The notes: generated by a model from the letters alone, not told the origin. 64,000 nt of DNA from Deltaproteobacteria bacterium HGW-Deltaproteobacteria-15 (GCA_002840535.1 PHBH01000020.1:1-64000), one strand, 5' to 3'. Shown: positions 32,225 through 41,006, counted from the first letter of the stretch. A program made the numbers and translations.

Positions 32225-33931
32225 ATGAGTTCAAAAGAAGCCTACTTTTCAAAGCCCTGGTTGAAGTTCTACCCCGAAGGTGTGCCCGAAGAGGTGGAGA
32301 TTCCGAATATCTCGGTGCCGGCGTTGTTCGATCGGATCGCAGCGAAGTACGGCCGGAGAAACGCCCTCATCTTTTACGGGAACAAGATCACCTACGAAAA
32401 GCTGAAGGAGCTCGCGGACCGCTTCGCCACGGGTCTTTCACGATTGGGTGTAAGAAAGGGGGACACGGTCTCCCTTTACCTCCTCAATTGTCCGCAATAC
32501 GTGATCGCCTACTTTGCCGCATTGAAGCTCGGGGCAAAGATCACGCCCATCAGCCCGGTGTACACGAGCCAGGAGATCAGGCACCAGCTCCAGGATAGCG
32601 ATGCGAAAACCGTCATATGCGAAGACATTCTTTACGACAACGTGGAGAAGGCGGGCGTGCCCCTGGAGAATATTATTCTGACCAGCATCAGCGATTATCT
32701 TCCGCCCATCAAACGCATCTTCGGCAAGCGAGCCCTTGCCAGGGCTTACGAAGGTTTGGCTGCCCCTTCCCAGGCCGAGATGAAACAGGCGGGGCTGCAT
32801 AGCTTCCAGGAAATGATCAAGAGCAATCCGCCTCAGCCGCCTCAGGTCTCGATAGATCCTGCAACCGACATCGCGGCGTTGCCTTACACGGGAGGGACCA
32901 CCGGCCTTCCAAAGGCGGCCATTCTAACCCACCGCAATATGGTGGCTCTCCAGGCCCAGATTCTGGCGTTCTGGCCTCTCTTTGAGGAGGGAAAGGAGAC
33001 CGGCATCGCCTTTCTGCCTTTCTTTCATATTTATGGACAGGTAGTGGTCATGCTCAGCGGCCTTTCCATGGGGGCCACGCTGGTGCTCTTCACCACGCCG
33101 GATCTGGATGAGATCCTCTCTGCGATGGAGCGTTATCAGGCGTCCGGTTTTTACGGCGTTCCTACGCTGTTTGAATACCTCAAAGAGTATGAAAAGACCG
33201 ATCGCGTAAATTGGAAACGGCTGAAGTTGATTGCCTGCGGTGCGGATACCCTTCATGATTCCACCGTCAGGGAATGGGAGAGGAGAACGGGCTCAAAAAT
33301 CCTGGAGGGCTACGGCATGACCGAGACAACGGCGGTCAGTCACGCCACACCCTATCACAGACCCAAGGCAGGATCATTCGGCGTGCCTATTCCCGGCGTT
33401 ACCGCTGCCATTGTGGATGTGATCGGCACGGACTTCCTGCCCCAGGGGGAAGTAGGAGAACTGGTGCTCAGCGGACCCAACATTATGCAGGGATACTGGA
33501 AACGGTCCGAAGAGACCCGGGAGTCCATCATCGAGATGGAAGGGATGAAATGGCTCAGGACCGGAGACCTCGTGAAGATGGACGAAGAGGGATACTTTCA
33601 CTTCTTCGACCGCAAGAGGGATCTCATCAAGTACAAAGGATATTCAGTTTTTGCAAGACACGTGGAGGAGGTCCTCTACAGCCATCCCCAGGTCAAGGCG
33701 GCCGGCGTGGTGGGCATACCCGATCCATCGGTAGGCCAGTTCATCAAGGCGTATGTCGTGCTGCAGAGTGAAGCCAGGGGCAAGATATCCGAAGAGGACC
33801 TGATGGAGTTCTGCCGGAAGAACCTTGCCCACTACAAGATCCCGAAAATCATCGAGTTCCGCGGTGAGCTGCCCAAGACCGATGTTGGGAAGGTCTCCAG
33901 GCGGGAACTCAGAGAAGAGCAAGAAGGCTGA
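32225..33931 (+). CDS. AMP-forming acyl-CoA ligase
   Basis: The 568-residue enzyme activates a carboxylic acid to acyl-CoA through an acyl-adenylate. Motifs in order are the phosphate loop LPYTGGTTGLPKAAILTHRN near 219-238, GYGMTETTAVSH near 360-371, the adenylate motif LRTGDLVKMDEEGYFHFFDR near 438-457, and the C-terminal catalytic Lys in LPKTDVGKVSRREL near 550. It resembles long-chain fatty acid ligases, but substrate size cannot be read. The gene is between livM and livG, with one base before the livG ATG, so uptake and activation are cotranscribed. This arrangement occurs in other Desulfobacterota and in aromatic-acid loci. Confidence 0.92.
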   Translation: MSSKEAYFSKPWLKFYPEGVPEEVEIPNISVPALFDRIAAKYGRRNALIFYGNKITYEKLKELADRFATGLSRLGVRKGDTVSLYLLNCPQYVIAYFAALKLGAKITPISPVYTSQEIRHQLQDSDAKTVICEDILYDNVEKAGVPLENIILTSISDYLPPIKRIFGKRALARAYEGLAAPSQAEMKQAGLHSFQEMIKSNPPQPPQVSIDPATDIAALPYTGGTTGLPKAAILTHRNMVALQAQILAFWPLFEEGKETGIAFLPFFHIYGQVVVMLSGLSMGATLVLFTTPDLDEILSAMERYQASGFYGVPTLFEYLKEYEKTDRVNWKRLKLIACGADTLHDSTVREWERRTGSKILEGYGMTETTAVSHATPYHRPKAGSFGVPIPGVTAAIVDVIGTDFLPQGEVGELVLSGPNIMQGYWKRSEETRESIIEMEGMKWLRTGDLVKMDEEGYFHFFDRKRDLIKYKGYSVFARHVEEVLYSHPQVKAAGVVGIPDPSVGQFIKAYVVLQSEARGKISEEDLMEFCRKNLAHYKIPKIIEFRGELPKTDVGKVSRRELREEQEG

Positions 33932-33932
33932 T

Positions 33933-34700
33933 ATGACCCAACCCTTCCTGGAAGTCGAAAAGCTTCGAAAGAGATTTGGAGGTCTCACCGCGATCCACAA
34001 TGTGAGCTTTTCCATGAGACGCGACGAGATCCTCGGATTGATCGGCCCCAACGGCGCAGGCAAGAGCACGCTCTTGCGTCTCATCACATCCATCCTGAAG
34101 CCGGACAGCGGCTATATCCATTTCAAGGGAAAGGATATCGTCGGTCTGAAGACCTGGGACATCGTCAACCAGGGAATTGCCTGCACCTTTCAGAACATGA
34201 GACCCTTCCGGCGGCTGCCCATAATCGCCAATGTGATGGTCTCCTGTCTCTGTCCAAGAGCAATGAAAAGGGGGGAATGGGTCAAGAAGATCGAGGCAAA
34301 GGCCATGGACGCTCTCGAGTTCGCAGGAATCTCGGATATGGCCCTCGAGAAGGCCTCCACCCTGTCCCAGGGCGATCTGAAGCGGCTTGAAGTTGCAAGG
34401 GCCATTGCCACGGAGCCGGAGCTCCTGCTCCTGGACGAGCCCTTTGGAGGCCTCAGTCCGGCTGAAACCGACTTGATGGCCAAATCTGTCAAGAGGCTGC
34501 ACAAGGGCGGGCGTTTCGGAAGGCTGCACTCGGAGGGCCCGGCCATGATCATTGTGGAACACAAGCTGCAGCAGCTCATGAAGATCGTAGACCGGATCAT
34601 CGTGCTCAATTTCGGAACCATCATTGCCGACGGAAAGCCTCAGGAGGTCGTGACCCATCCGAAGGTCATCGAGGCTTATCTCGGCGAAGAGGAGACCTGA
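33933..34700 (+). CDS. livG: Liv-type ABC transporter ATPase (LivG family)
   Basis: The 255-residue ATPase has Walker A GPNGAGKST at residues 38-46, the Q-loop at Gln87, the signature LSQGDLKRLE at 144-153, Walker B LLLLDEP at 164-170 and the switch His in IVEHKLQQL. The C-terminal residues TIIADGKPQEVVTHPKVIEA are characteristic of LivG. The ATG at 33933 directly follows the ligase stop codon; the open frame continues upstream inside the ligase gene but is not LivG-like there. A short insertion (LHKGGRFGRLHSEGP) precedes the switch region. Confidence 0.93.
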   Translation: MTQPFLEVEKLRKRFGGLTAIHNVSFSMRRDEILGLIGPNGAGKSTLLRLITSILKPDSGYIHFKGKDIVGLKTWDIVNQGIACTFQNMRPFRRLPIIANVMVSCLCPRAMKRGEWVKKIEAKAMDALEFAGISDMALEKASTLSQGDLKRLEVARAIATEPELLLLDEPFGGLSPAETDLMAKSVKRLHKGGRFGRLHSEGPAMIIVEHKLQQLMKIVDRIIVLNFGTIIADGKPQEVVTHPKVIEAYLGEEET

Positions 34701-34701
34701 T

Positions 34702-35451
34702 TTGCTGCTGGAAGTAACCCACCTGACCGTCAGTTATGATAAGGCCATGCTGCTCAACGATATCAGCCTGGCCGTAGACAGGGGCGAACTGGTAAGCCTG
34801 GTCGGCCCCAACGGCGCCGGTAAGTCCACAACGCTACGGGCGATCACAGGACTGGTTTCCTGGGAGAAACGCATCAAGAGACGCTCGGCAAAAGGGGACA
34901 TCACCATCAAGGGGCAGGTCACCTTTGAAGGCGAGAGAATCGACCAGATCCCTGCACACCTCATCGTGAAGAGAGGGCTGATCCATTGTCCGGAGAGAAG
35001 AAGGCCTTTCAGGGAGATGACGGTCATCGATAACCTGAAGGCGGGAGCCTATCTGGTAAACGACCGAACCAGGACAGAAGACAATCTGAAGACCGTCTAC
35101 GACCTTTTTCCGGTTCTAAGAGCCCGATCAAAACAGATATCGGGGACGCTCTCCGGCGGAGAGCAGCAAATGCTGGCCATAGGGAGGGCAATCATGTCCC
35201 TGCCAAAGCTCCTGTGCATCGATGAGCCTTCCACCGGTTTGGCGCCGAAGCTCCGTTCAGAGGTATTTGCAAAGATCAGGGAGGTCAATGGACTCGGAAT
35301 CACGGTGCTCCTTGTGGAACAGGAAGTGAGCATGGTTTTCAAGATGGCCTCGCGAAACTATGTGCTCTCTTCCGGTAAGATCATTGCAGAAGGAAGGGGC
35401 GAAGAACTGCTTCAGAATGAGGTGATCCGAAAAACTTATCTAGGACTATAG
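34702..35451 (+). CDS. livF: Liv-type ABC transporter ATPase (LivF family)
   Basis: The 249-residue ATPase begins at a TTG at 34702, one base after the livG stop codon, with GAGGAG a few bases before. Walker A GPNGAGKST is at 35-43, the signature LSGGEQQMLAIGRA near 150-163, Walker B LLCIDEPSTGLAP after it, and the switch His is replaced by Gln in LLVEQEV, as is common in LivF. A repeat element begins at its stop codon. It completes the transporter with LivG, LivH and LivM. Confidence 0.93.
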   Translation: MLLEVTHLTVSYDKAMLLNDISLAVDRGELVSLVGPNGAGKSTTLRAITGLVSWEKRIKRRSAKGDITIKGQVTFEGERIDQIPAHLIVKRGLIHCPERRRPFREMTVIDNLKAGAYLVNDRTRTEDNLKTVYDLFPVLRARSKQISGTLSGGEQQMLAIGRAIMSLPKLLCIDEPSTGLAPKLRSEVFAKIREVNGLGITVLLVEQEVSMVFKMASRNYVLSSGKIIAEGRGEELLQNEVIRKTYLGL

Positions 35452-35562
35452 AACCGCGAAGGCGCGAAGAAATGCGCAAGATTTTGTTTTTCATCTTCCG
35501 GAACTCTTTCCGGAAGATGAAAAACCAAATTTCTCTCTTGGCGTACTTGGCGTCTTGGCGGT
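35451..35562. repeat. Dispersed inverted-repeat element, copy 2
   Basis: The left arm GAACCGCGAAGGCGCGAAG starts with the last base of the livF stop codon; the right arm ends CTTGGCGTCTTGGCGGTTT. The centre is an inverted repeat of 21 bp with one mismatch (35481-35501 with 35510-35530) around an 8-nt loop. Compared with copy 1 at 14969 the outer arms are close to identical, while the central stem is related but different and each is self-complementary. It separates the convergent livF and OYE-type genes and could stop transcription from both sides. Confidence 0.88.
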
Positions 35563-36675
35563 TTAAGTACTTTTTTCCTTTTTGGGCCCGTAGCACGCCA
35601 GCGGTTTCGCTTCCAGAAGCGCTTCCATGCAACGATTGCATGACACGCAGGTAGACGGGCTGCGGTCGCCTCTCTGCCAGCGAGAGATGAGATCGGGCTC
35701 TCGTATGAGGGGACGACTCAGGGAAACCAAATCCGCCTCCTCTTTTTGAACAATCTCCTCTGCCGTCTCAAAGGATCTCACTCCGCCTACCATGATTACC
35801 GGGACATTCACCCTCTTTCTGATTTCACGGCACCAGTGCCTGTAATAGGCCTCACGATCGGGTCGGGTGATCCCGGCGCGATATTCGGTTTGATCATAGA
35901 GTCGCCCCCGCAATCCCAGGCTGACCTCGATCGAGTCCAGACCATCCTTAGCCAGGATTTCCGCTGCCGCAACCCCTTCCCGGAATTCCAATCCACCGGC
36001 AAAACCATCTTCCACCCCCAACTTCATGAGCAAGGGATAGTCCTCTCCCACCCTCTTGCGAATGGTCCGAACTATTTCCCTATGCAGGCGAAGCCGGTTT
36101 TCCAAGCCGCCGCCCCATTGGTCTTCCCGGCGATTGGTGAACGGTGAGAGAAACTGGCTCAACAAGTACGCGTGAGCCCCATGGATCTGCACGGCATCGA
36201 AGCCGGCATCCCTGGCCCTCGATGCGCCATCTCCGAATGCCTCGATCACTTCAAGGATTTCATCCTCGTTCATCCCCCGGTGGGGACCGTCGAAAAAGGG
36301 GTCTTCAGCCAAAAGGGATGGCGCAAGAGCGGGCTGTTTACGATAAATCCTGCCCTTTTCCCGGCCTGCATGGAAAAGTTGAACGGCAATCCTGGCGCCG
36401 AACCGGTGGACGCTCCGGGTGAGGGCGCTCCATCCTTCGATGTCATGATCATCGGCAATGGAGTTCTGAAAGGCCGAGATTCTGCCGGATGCGTGCACGT
36501 AGGAGATCCCGGTGACGATCAACCCCGCTCCGCCACGCGCGAGTCCTTCGTAGAGAGCGAACTGGCGATCGGATACGGATCCGTCTTTTTCAGCCAACCC
36601 GTCGTAGGTGGCTGAACGAACAAACCGGTTAGGGATCTCCATGCTCTTGATTCGAAATGGTTCGAACAGTGCCAT
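35563..36675 (-). CDS. Old-yellow-enzyme-type flavin reductase with [4Fe-4S] motif
   Basis: The 370-residue protein is an FMN-binding TIM barrel of the OYE family, which reduces activated double bonds such as enoyl or dienoyl-CoA, or enones. HGAHAYLLSQFLSPFTNRRE near 174-193 carries the substrate-binding His pair and Tyr. Near the C-terminus CVSCNRCMEALLEAKPLAC gives four Cys in the spacing of the cluster found in 2,4-dienoyl-CoA reductase. The FAD/NADPH domain that follows in that enzyme is absent; the protein ends soon after, at a stop codon inside a repeat element. Shorter OYE proteins with such a cluster are known, so it may be complete. The ATG at 36675 (MALFEPFRIK) was chosen over one 24 codons upstream within a repeat. 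Confidence 0.88.
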   Translation of the reverse strand: MALFEPFRIKSMEIPNRFVRSATYDGLAEKDGSVSDRQFALYEGLARGGAGLIVTGISYVHASGRISAFQNSIADDHDIEGWSALTRSVHRFGARIAVQLFHAGREKGRIYRKQPALAPSLLAEDPFFDGPHRGMNEDEILEVIEAFGDGASRARDAGFDAVQIHGAHAYLLSQFLSPFTNRREDQWGGGLENRLRLHREIVRTIRKRVGEDYPLLMKLGVEDGFAGGLEFREGVAAAEILAKDGLDSIEVSLGLRGRLYDQTEYRAGITRPDREAYYRHWCREIRKRVNVPVIMVGGVRSFETAEEIVQKEEADLVSLSRPLIREPDLISRWQRGDRSPSTCVSCNRCMEALLEAKPLACYGPKKEKST

Positions 36676-36695
36676 GGTATTGTCCTCAACCCTTC

Positions 36696-36777
36696 TGTAG
36701 GAGCAACCTCCCGGTTCCGATTCCTTACACTTCTCACACGATTCCACAGAGATCGCAAGCTGGAGCTTGCTCCTACA
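36696..36777. repeat. Inverted repeat of the GTAGGAGC family, copy 1
   Basis: TGTAGGAGCAA at 36696-36706 is the inverse of 36767-36777. The right arm supplies the TAG stop codon of the thiolase gene (36773-36775, read on the reverse strand). The interior GGTTCCGATTCCTT resembles GGTCGCGATTCCTT in the second copy at 57413-57473. Confidence 0.8.
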
Positions 36778-37969
36778 CCCCCCTCATCATGTTCTCCCAT
36801 ATCATCGAATATCCCTGCCCCCTTCCCACGCACATGGTGGCGAGGCCATAACGGGCACTGGGATTGTCTTTGCAAAGACCAAGGATAAAACAGATCAGTC
36901 TGGGGCCTGAAGCAGCCAAAGGATGTCCAAAGGCCAATGCGCCGCCCCACCTGTTCACCCGAGGATCGTCTGCCTTCAGGCCCATGCGGTCCAGGAAGTA
37001 CAAAGCCTGCACAGCGAATGCTTCGTTCATCTCGATGATATCCATATTGTCGATGGTCAATCCCGCCCTGGCCAGCGCTTTCCTGGTCGCCGGGACAGGG
37101 GCAATTCCCATAACGCGGGGATCCACTGCCGCCACCCCTGTGCTCACCCAACGCAATTTCGGCTCCATGCCGAGTTCCCGGGCCCTTTCCATGCTCATCA
37201 ACAACACCGCACCGGCCCCGTCATTCAGACCGGAGGCATTTCCCGCCGTGACACGTCCGCCGGGGTCGCGAAAGATCGTCTTCAGTGCGGCGAGGCCCTC
37301 CATGGTGGTCCCCGGCCGGGGCTGCTGGTCCCTGTCCGCAAGCATTCGAGTGCCATCTCCCATCTCGATCTCTACAGGGACAATCATATCCTTCATCTTG
37401 CCGGCCCTGATCGCCAGGTCGGCCTTCCTCTGGCAGGCTACAGCATATGCATCCGCCATCTCCTTGGTAAATTCGGGGCACCGGTCGTGAATATTTTCCG
37501 CAGTCCGGCCCATCACGAAGGCGGATTCGTCTCCCATCGCTTCGGCAGCCCTGGGATGGGAGTCACGCATGAACCCCATGGGCACATGGCCCATGTGCTC
37601 CACGCCCCCGGCAATAAGGCAATCGGCCATGCCGGTTGCGATGGTTGTCACTGCGAATCCGACGGCCGTCAATCCACTGGCACACATGCGATCAATCGAA
37701 CATCCCGGGATATCCCATCCCCAGTCCGCCAGCATGGTAACCATCCTGCCAAGGGTCCCGCCTTGTTCCTTGACCTGATTGGTGACTCCCCAGATGCTGT
37801 CTTCTATCATCTCCGGCTTCAACCCCGGATTGCGCTCCATCAGCGTCTTGAGCAGAGGAACGGCAAGATCCTCTGCCCTGGTTCTCCAGAACAGTCCTTT
37901 CTCTCCCGCCCTTCCAAAAGGTGTTCGAACCGCGTCCACGACGACTACATCATTGAGTTGCCTGCTCAT
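36773..37969 (-). CDS. Thiolase (acetyl-CoA acyltransferase), second copy
   Basis: The 398-residue thiolase has the nucleophile Cys96 in SIDRMCASGLTAV, NEAFAVQALYFLDRMGL near 325, GHPLAASGPRL near 358 and the second Cys in MCVGRGQGYS near 385. It resembles acetyl-CoA acyltransferases of beta-oxidation more than the first thiolase in this window, which has GHALGATG. GGAGGAGATCC before the ATG is a strong ribosome site. It is followed by the OYE-type gene, so both may handle unsaturated acyl-CoA. A divergent promoter-operator region at 38025-38091 lies upstream. Its stop codon is inside a repeat. Confidence 0.93.
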   Translation of the reverse strand: MSRQLNDVVVVDAVRTPFGRAGEKGLFWRTRAEDLAVPLLKTLMERNPGLKPEMIEDSIWGVTNQVKEQGGTLGRMVTMLADWGWDIPGCSIDRMCASGLTAVGFAVTTIATGMADCLIAGGVEHMGHVPMGFMRDSHPRAAEAMGDESAFVMGRTAENIHDRCPEFTKEMADAYAVACQRKADLAIRAGKMKDMIVPVEIEMGDGTRMLADRDQQPRPGTTMEGLAALKTIFRDPGGRVTAGNASGLNDGAGAVLLMSMERARELGMEPKLRWVSTGVAAVDPRVMGIAPVPATRKALARAGLTIDNMDIIEMNEAFAVQALYFLDRMGLKADDPRVNRWGGALAFGHPLAASGPRLICFILGLCKDNPSARYGLATMCVGRGQGYSMIWENMMRGV

Positions 37970-38024
37970 GGATCTCCTCCTCTATGCAGGATTATCGCTG
38001 ATCCTTACAAAGAAGACCGAATCC

Positions 38025-38091
38025 TGTCAAGATAAAGCGAACGAACGCTCGCTTTTTGTGCTTGACACCTCCCGCTGCAATGACCTACAAC
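38025..38091. promoter_or_regulatory. Divergent promoter region with candidate TetR-type operator, copy 2
   Basis: A reverse-strand TTGACA (38025-38030 as TGTCAA) and a forward TTGACA (38062-38067) flank the palindrome-like GAACGAACGCTCGCT at 38039-38053. The forward -10 is probably TACAAC or CTACAA at 38085-38091 (17-18 nt). The palindrome matches 15141-15155 in inverse orientation. Divergent promoters would serve the thiolase/OYE genes and the DUF362 genes. Confidence 0.5.
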
Positions 38092-38155
38092 CCTTTATCA
38101 GGTGGAACGTCGCTCAGCATTGCGTCGCTCGTTGTTTCGGTACAAGGAGGCGGTC

Positions 38156-39487
38156 ATGGATAAGTCGCTAGTCGCAATTGTCCGGTATGAAAAACCTTTT
38201 GATTCGGTGCGCAAGGCCGTGGAACTCTCCGGAGGTCTCGACAACCTCCCTTCCAGGGCAAAGGTCTTCATCAAGCCGAACCTCGTCTTCTGGACCAAGG
38301 AAGTAGTTTTCCCGAAATGGGGCGTGCTGACCACCTCAAGGGTCATAGAAGACATGATCGTTTTGCTCAAGGAGCGCGGCATCGACGACATCGTTATCGG
38401 TGAGGGAATCGTAACCTGGGATTCCAAGGACAAGGAGACCCCCCTGCATGCATTTGAGACGCTCGGCTACAATGCATTGAAAAGACGATATGGGGTTAAA
38501 CATGTGAATATCCTGGACCGACCTTTTGAGAAGGTGGACCTGGGCGAGGGGGTGGAATTGAGCTTCAACCAGGATATCCTGCACAGTGATTTCGTAGTGG
38601 ATATCCCGGTGATGAAGGCCCACAACCAGTCCGTGGTCAGCCTTGCCTTCAAGAACCTGAAAGGAATTCTCGATATCGCTTCCCGCAAAAAGTGCCACAG
38701 TGCAGACCTGCAAAAGAACTTGCACTTCATGATTGCGCGTCTGCCGGACAGGTTGCCCCCCACCTTTGCGCTCCTGGATGGAATCTACACCAATGAGAGG
38801 GGGCCGTTCGTAGACGGGAAAATCCGCCGAAGCAACGTGCTGGTGGCGTCATCGGACATCTTCTCGGCAGACCTCGTCGGCGCGCGTGTGCTCGGCTACC
38901 AACCGTCGGAAGTCCCCTATCTTGTACATGCCGCCGGAAACCGTAACCGGCCTTACGATCTTTCCGACATCCGGATTGCAGGGGAGAAGATCGAAGACGT
39001 CGCCGCCTTCCACGAGCATGATTATACGTACCTGGAAGATAAGGACCGCGTCCTGCCTCTTCCTATGTTCAAACAGGGTATGAAAGGGTTGTATTACCGG
39101 AAATACGATCTTTCGATGTGCACCTACTGTTCCGGAATGAACGGCTTGATTCTCAATGCCATCCGGTACGCATGGCAGGGGCAACCGTTTGATGATGTGG
39201 AAGTCCTTACGGGCAAAATCATGAAGCCGACTCCCGGCCACAAGAAGACCATTCTCATGGGGAAATGCATGGTTCAGGCAAACAAGGACCATCCCGATAT
39301 CCAGGAGATGATCGCGGTCAAAGGATGCCCCCCCAAACCGGAAGCAATTGTCGATGCTCTTCACAAAGCCGGCATCCCGGTGAACCCGGTGTTGTTCGAA
39401 AAAAGGAAGGAACTGCCCGGTCTCCTGATGAAGAACTACGAGGGCCGCCCGGAATTCGATGAGTCTTTTTTCAGGGTTCAGGAATAG
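38156..39487 (+). CDS. DUF362 family protein, copy 1
   Basis: The 443-residue protein is a DUF362 member, a family of uncharacterised proteins often linked with iron-sulfur and anaerobic metabolism. It starts at ATG 38156 with AAGGAGG six bases upstream: SLVAIVRYEKPFDSVRKAVE, then KVFIKPNLVFW and TTSRVIEDMIVLLKERGIDD. The middle holds LHSDFVVDIPVMKAHNQSVV and KGILDIASRKKCH. The region with CTYCSGMNG near 325 and GKCMVQANKDHPDIQEMIA near 375 carries conserved Cys. A closely similar gene follows. Function is unknown; the context suggests acyl-CoA or redox metabolism. Confidence 0.85.
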   Translation: MDKSLVAIVRYEKPFDSVRKAVELSGGLDNLPSRAKVFIKPNLVFWTKEVVFPKWGVLTTSRVIEDMIVLLKERGIDDIVIGEGIVTWDSKDKETPLHAFETLGYNALKRRYGVKHVNILDRPFEKVDLGEGVELSFNQDILHSDFVVDIPVMKAHNQSVVSLAFKNLKGILDIASRKKCHSADLQKNLHFMIARLPDRLPPTFALLDGIYTNERGPFVDGKIRRSNVLVASSDIFSADLVGARVLGYQPSEVPYLVHAAGNRNRPYDLSDIRIAGEKIEDVAAFHEHDYTYLEDKDRVLPLPMFKQGMKGLYYRKYDLSMCTYCSGMNGLILNAIRYAWQGQPFDDVEVLTGKIMKPTPGHKKTILMGKCMVQANKDHPDIQEMIAVKGCPPKPEAIVDALHKAGIPVNPVLFEKRKELPGLLMKNYEGRPEFDESFFRVQE

Positions 39488-39546
39488 CTGAGATCTCTCA
39501 CAGAGTTCACAGAGCTCAATTGATGCTATAACTTCCCGAACCCCCC

Positions 39547-39643
39547 GTAGGATGGGTTGAGTGAAGCGAAACCCATCGATTAGGGCATCAGGGAAGACGT
39601 AAGCTTCAAAGATGACGGGTTTCGCTGCGCTCAACCCATCCTG
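39547..39643. repeat. Inverted repeat of the GTAGGATGGGTTGAG family, copy 2
   Basis: The left arm 39547-39577 matches the left arm at 22577-22607 exactly over 31 bases. The right arm (about 39614-39643) is its imperfect inverse. It lies between the two DUF362 genes, which makes clear that the upstream in-frame ATG at 39612 of the second gene is repeat sequence. Confidence 0.85.
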
Positions 39644-39689
39644 CAAAATGAAATTCTCATCTACAGATGCCCCAAAGGAGGCATTCCAG

Positions 39690-41006
39690 GTGGACCCCTT
39701 CGTTGTCTCCATCGTACGATATCGAGAACCGCTCTCCTCCGTAAGAGAAGTTGTAGAGCTTTGCAGCGGACTCGATCGGCTGCCGCCGAATGGTACGGTC
39801 TTTTTAAAACCCAATCTCGTCTTCTGGGTAGACGGAAGCGCTTTCCCGAAATGGGGGGTAGTGACGACTTCAAGGGTCGTCGAAGACATGGTTGTTCTGC
39901 TCAAGGAACACGGCGTCAGGAAAATCACGTTGGGTGAGGGGATCGTATCCTCGAACCGCAGCATCCCGGCCCAGGCATTTCGATCGCTGGGGTATGAACA
40001 GCTCAGAAAACGATATGGGGTCGAGATTCTGGACATCCACCGGAGGCCATTTGAACAGGTGGATCTCGGAGACGGCGTAAAATTCCGTTTCAACGCCGAT
40101 ATCCTTCATAGCGATTTCGTGGTGAACCTGCCGGTTCTCAAGACGCATTCGCAGACCATCGTGAGCCTCGGGATCAAGAACCTGAAGGGGACCATCGATA
40201 TCTCATCCCGCAAGAAGTGCCATGCCGCTCCCTCGGAAAAAGAGTTTCATTTCATGATCGCCCGGCTTGCAGACAAAATGCCTCCCGTGTTCACCCTTGT
40301 CGACGGGATCTATTCCATGGAAAGGGGCCCGGGGTACGACGGCCGTCCCAGGCGAAGCAATCTCCTCATCGGTTCACAGGATGTCCTGTCCGCGGATATG
40401 GTGGGGGCAAAACTGCTGGGGCACGATCCCGCTCACGTGCCTTATCTGGCCTTTGCTGCACGGAACCGCGGACGAACACCGGATTTATCCGACGTGAAAC
40501 AGGTGGGAGTGGTTCTGGAGGGGGCGGCATCCTTTCACGAGAATCGCTTCCTCTTCAATGAAGAGGGGACTCTCCCTCTGCCTTTGTCGAAGATGGGAAT
40601 TCAGGGTCTTTCCTTTCGCAAGTACGACTATTCCGTGTGCACCTATTGTTCGCTCATCAGCAGTCCTATTCTCACCGCCATTGCAAGGGCATGGAAAGGC
40701 GCATCCTGGAATGAGGTGGAAATCCTGACCGGGAAGAAGATGCGCCCTTCGGCCGGAAAGAAAAAGACCATTCTCCTCGGTAAATGCATGGTCCAGGCCC
40801 ACAAGGAAAATCCCTGCATCAAGGAAATGATCGCCGTTAAAGGATGTCCGCCCCGGATGAAAGAGATTGCCGACGCTCTGCACCTTGCGGGAATCCCTGT
40901 TGAGCGGTCGTTTCTGGAAGAGCCGAACCGATTCCCGGCCATGATGCTGTCTCGATTCCAAGGGCAGACAGAGTTTGATGAAGGGTTTTACCAAATAAAA
41001 AGCTGA
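39690..41006 (+). CDS. DUF362 family protein, copy 2
   Basis: The 438-residue protein is a tandem paralogue of the preceding gene; blocks such as TVFLKPNLVFW, TTSRVVEDMVVLLKEHGV, ADILHSDFVVNLPVLKTHSQ, CTYCSLISSPIL and GKCMVQAHKENPCIKEMIAV align directly. The GTG at 39690 was chosen because AAAGGAGG lies eight bases upstream and because the aligned partner starts at the same residue; the upstream ATG codons lie in a repeat. The duplication is old, since the proteins differ at many positions. No function is known; a role as paired subunits is possible. Confidence 0.83.
   Translation: MDPFVVSIVRYREPLSSVREVVELCSGLDRLPPNGTVFLKPNLVFWVDGSAFPKWGVVTTSRVVEDMVVLLKEHGVRKITLGEGIVSSNRSIPAQAFRSLGYEQLRKRYGVEILDIHRRPFEQVDLGDGVKFRFNADILHSDFVVNLPVLKTHSQTIVSLGIKNLKGTIDISSRKKCHAAPSEKEFHFMIARLADKMPPVFTLVDGIYSMERGPGYDGRPRRSNLLIGSQDVLSADMVGAKLLGHDPAHVPYLAFAARNRGRTPDLSDVKQVGVVLEGAASFHENRFLFNEEGTLPLPLSKMGIQGLSFRKYDYSVCTYCSLISSPILTAIARAWKGASWNEVEILTGKKMRPSAGKKKTILLGKCMVQAHKENPCIKEMIAVKGCPPRMKEIADALHLAGIPVERSFLEEPNRFPAMMLSRFQGQTEFDEGFYQIKS

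Noticed and set aside
39612..39689. Earlier ATG for the second DUF362 gene
   Set aside because: These codons lie in the right arm of an inverted repeat; GTG at 39690 has AAAGGAGG upstream and matches the start of the paralogue.
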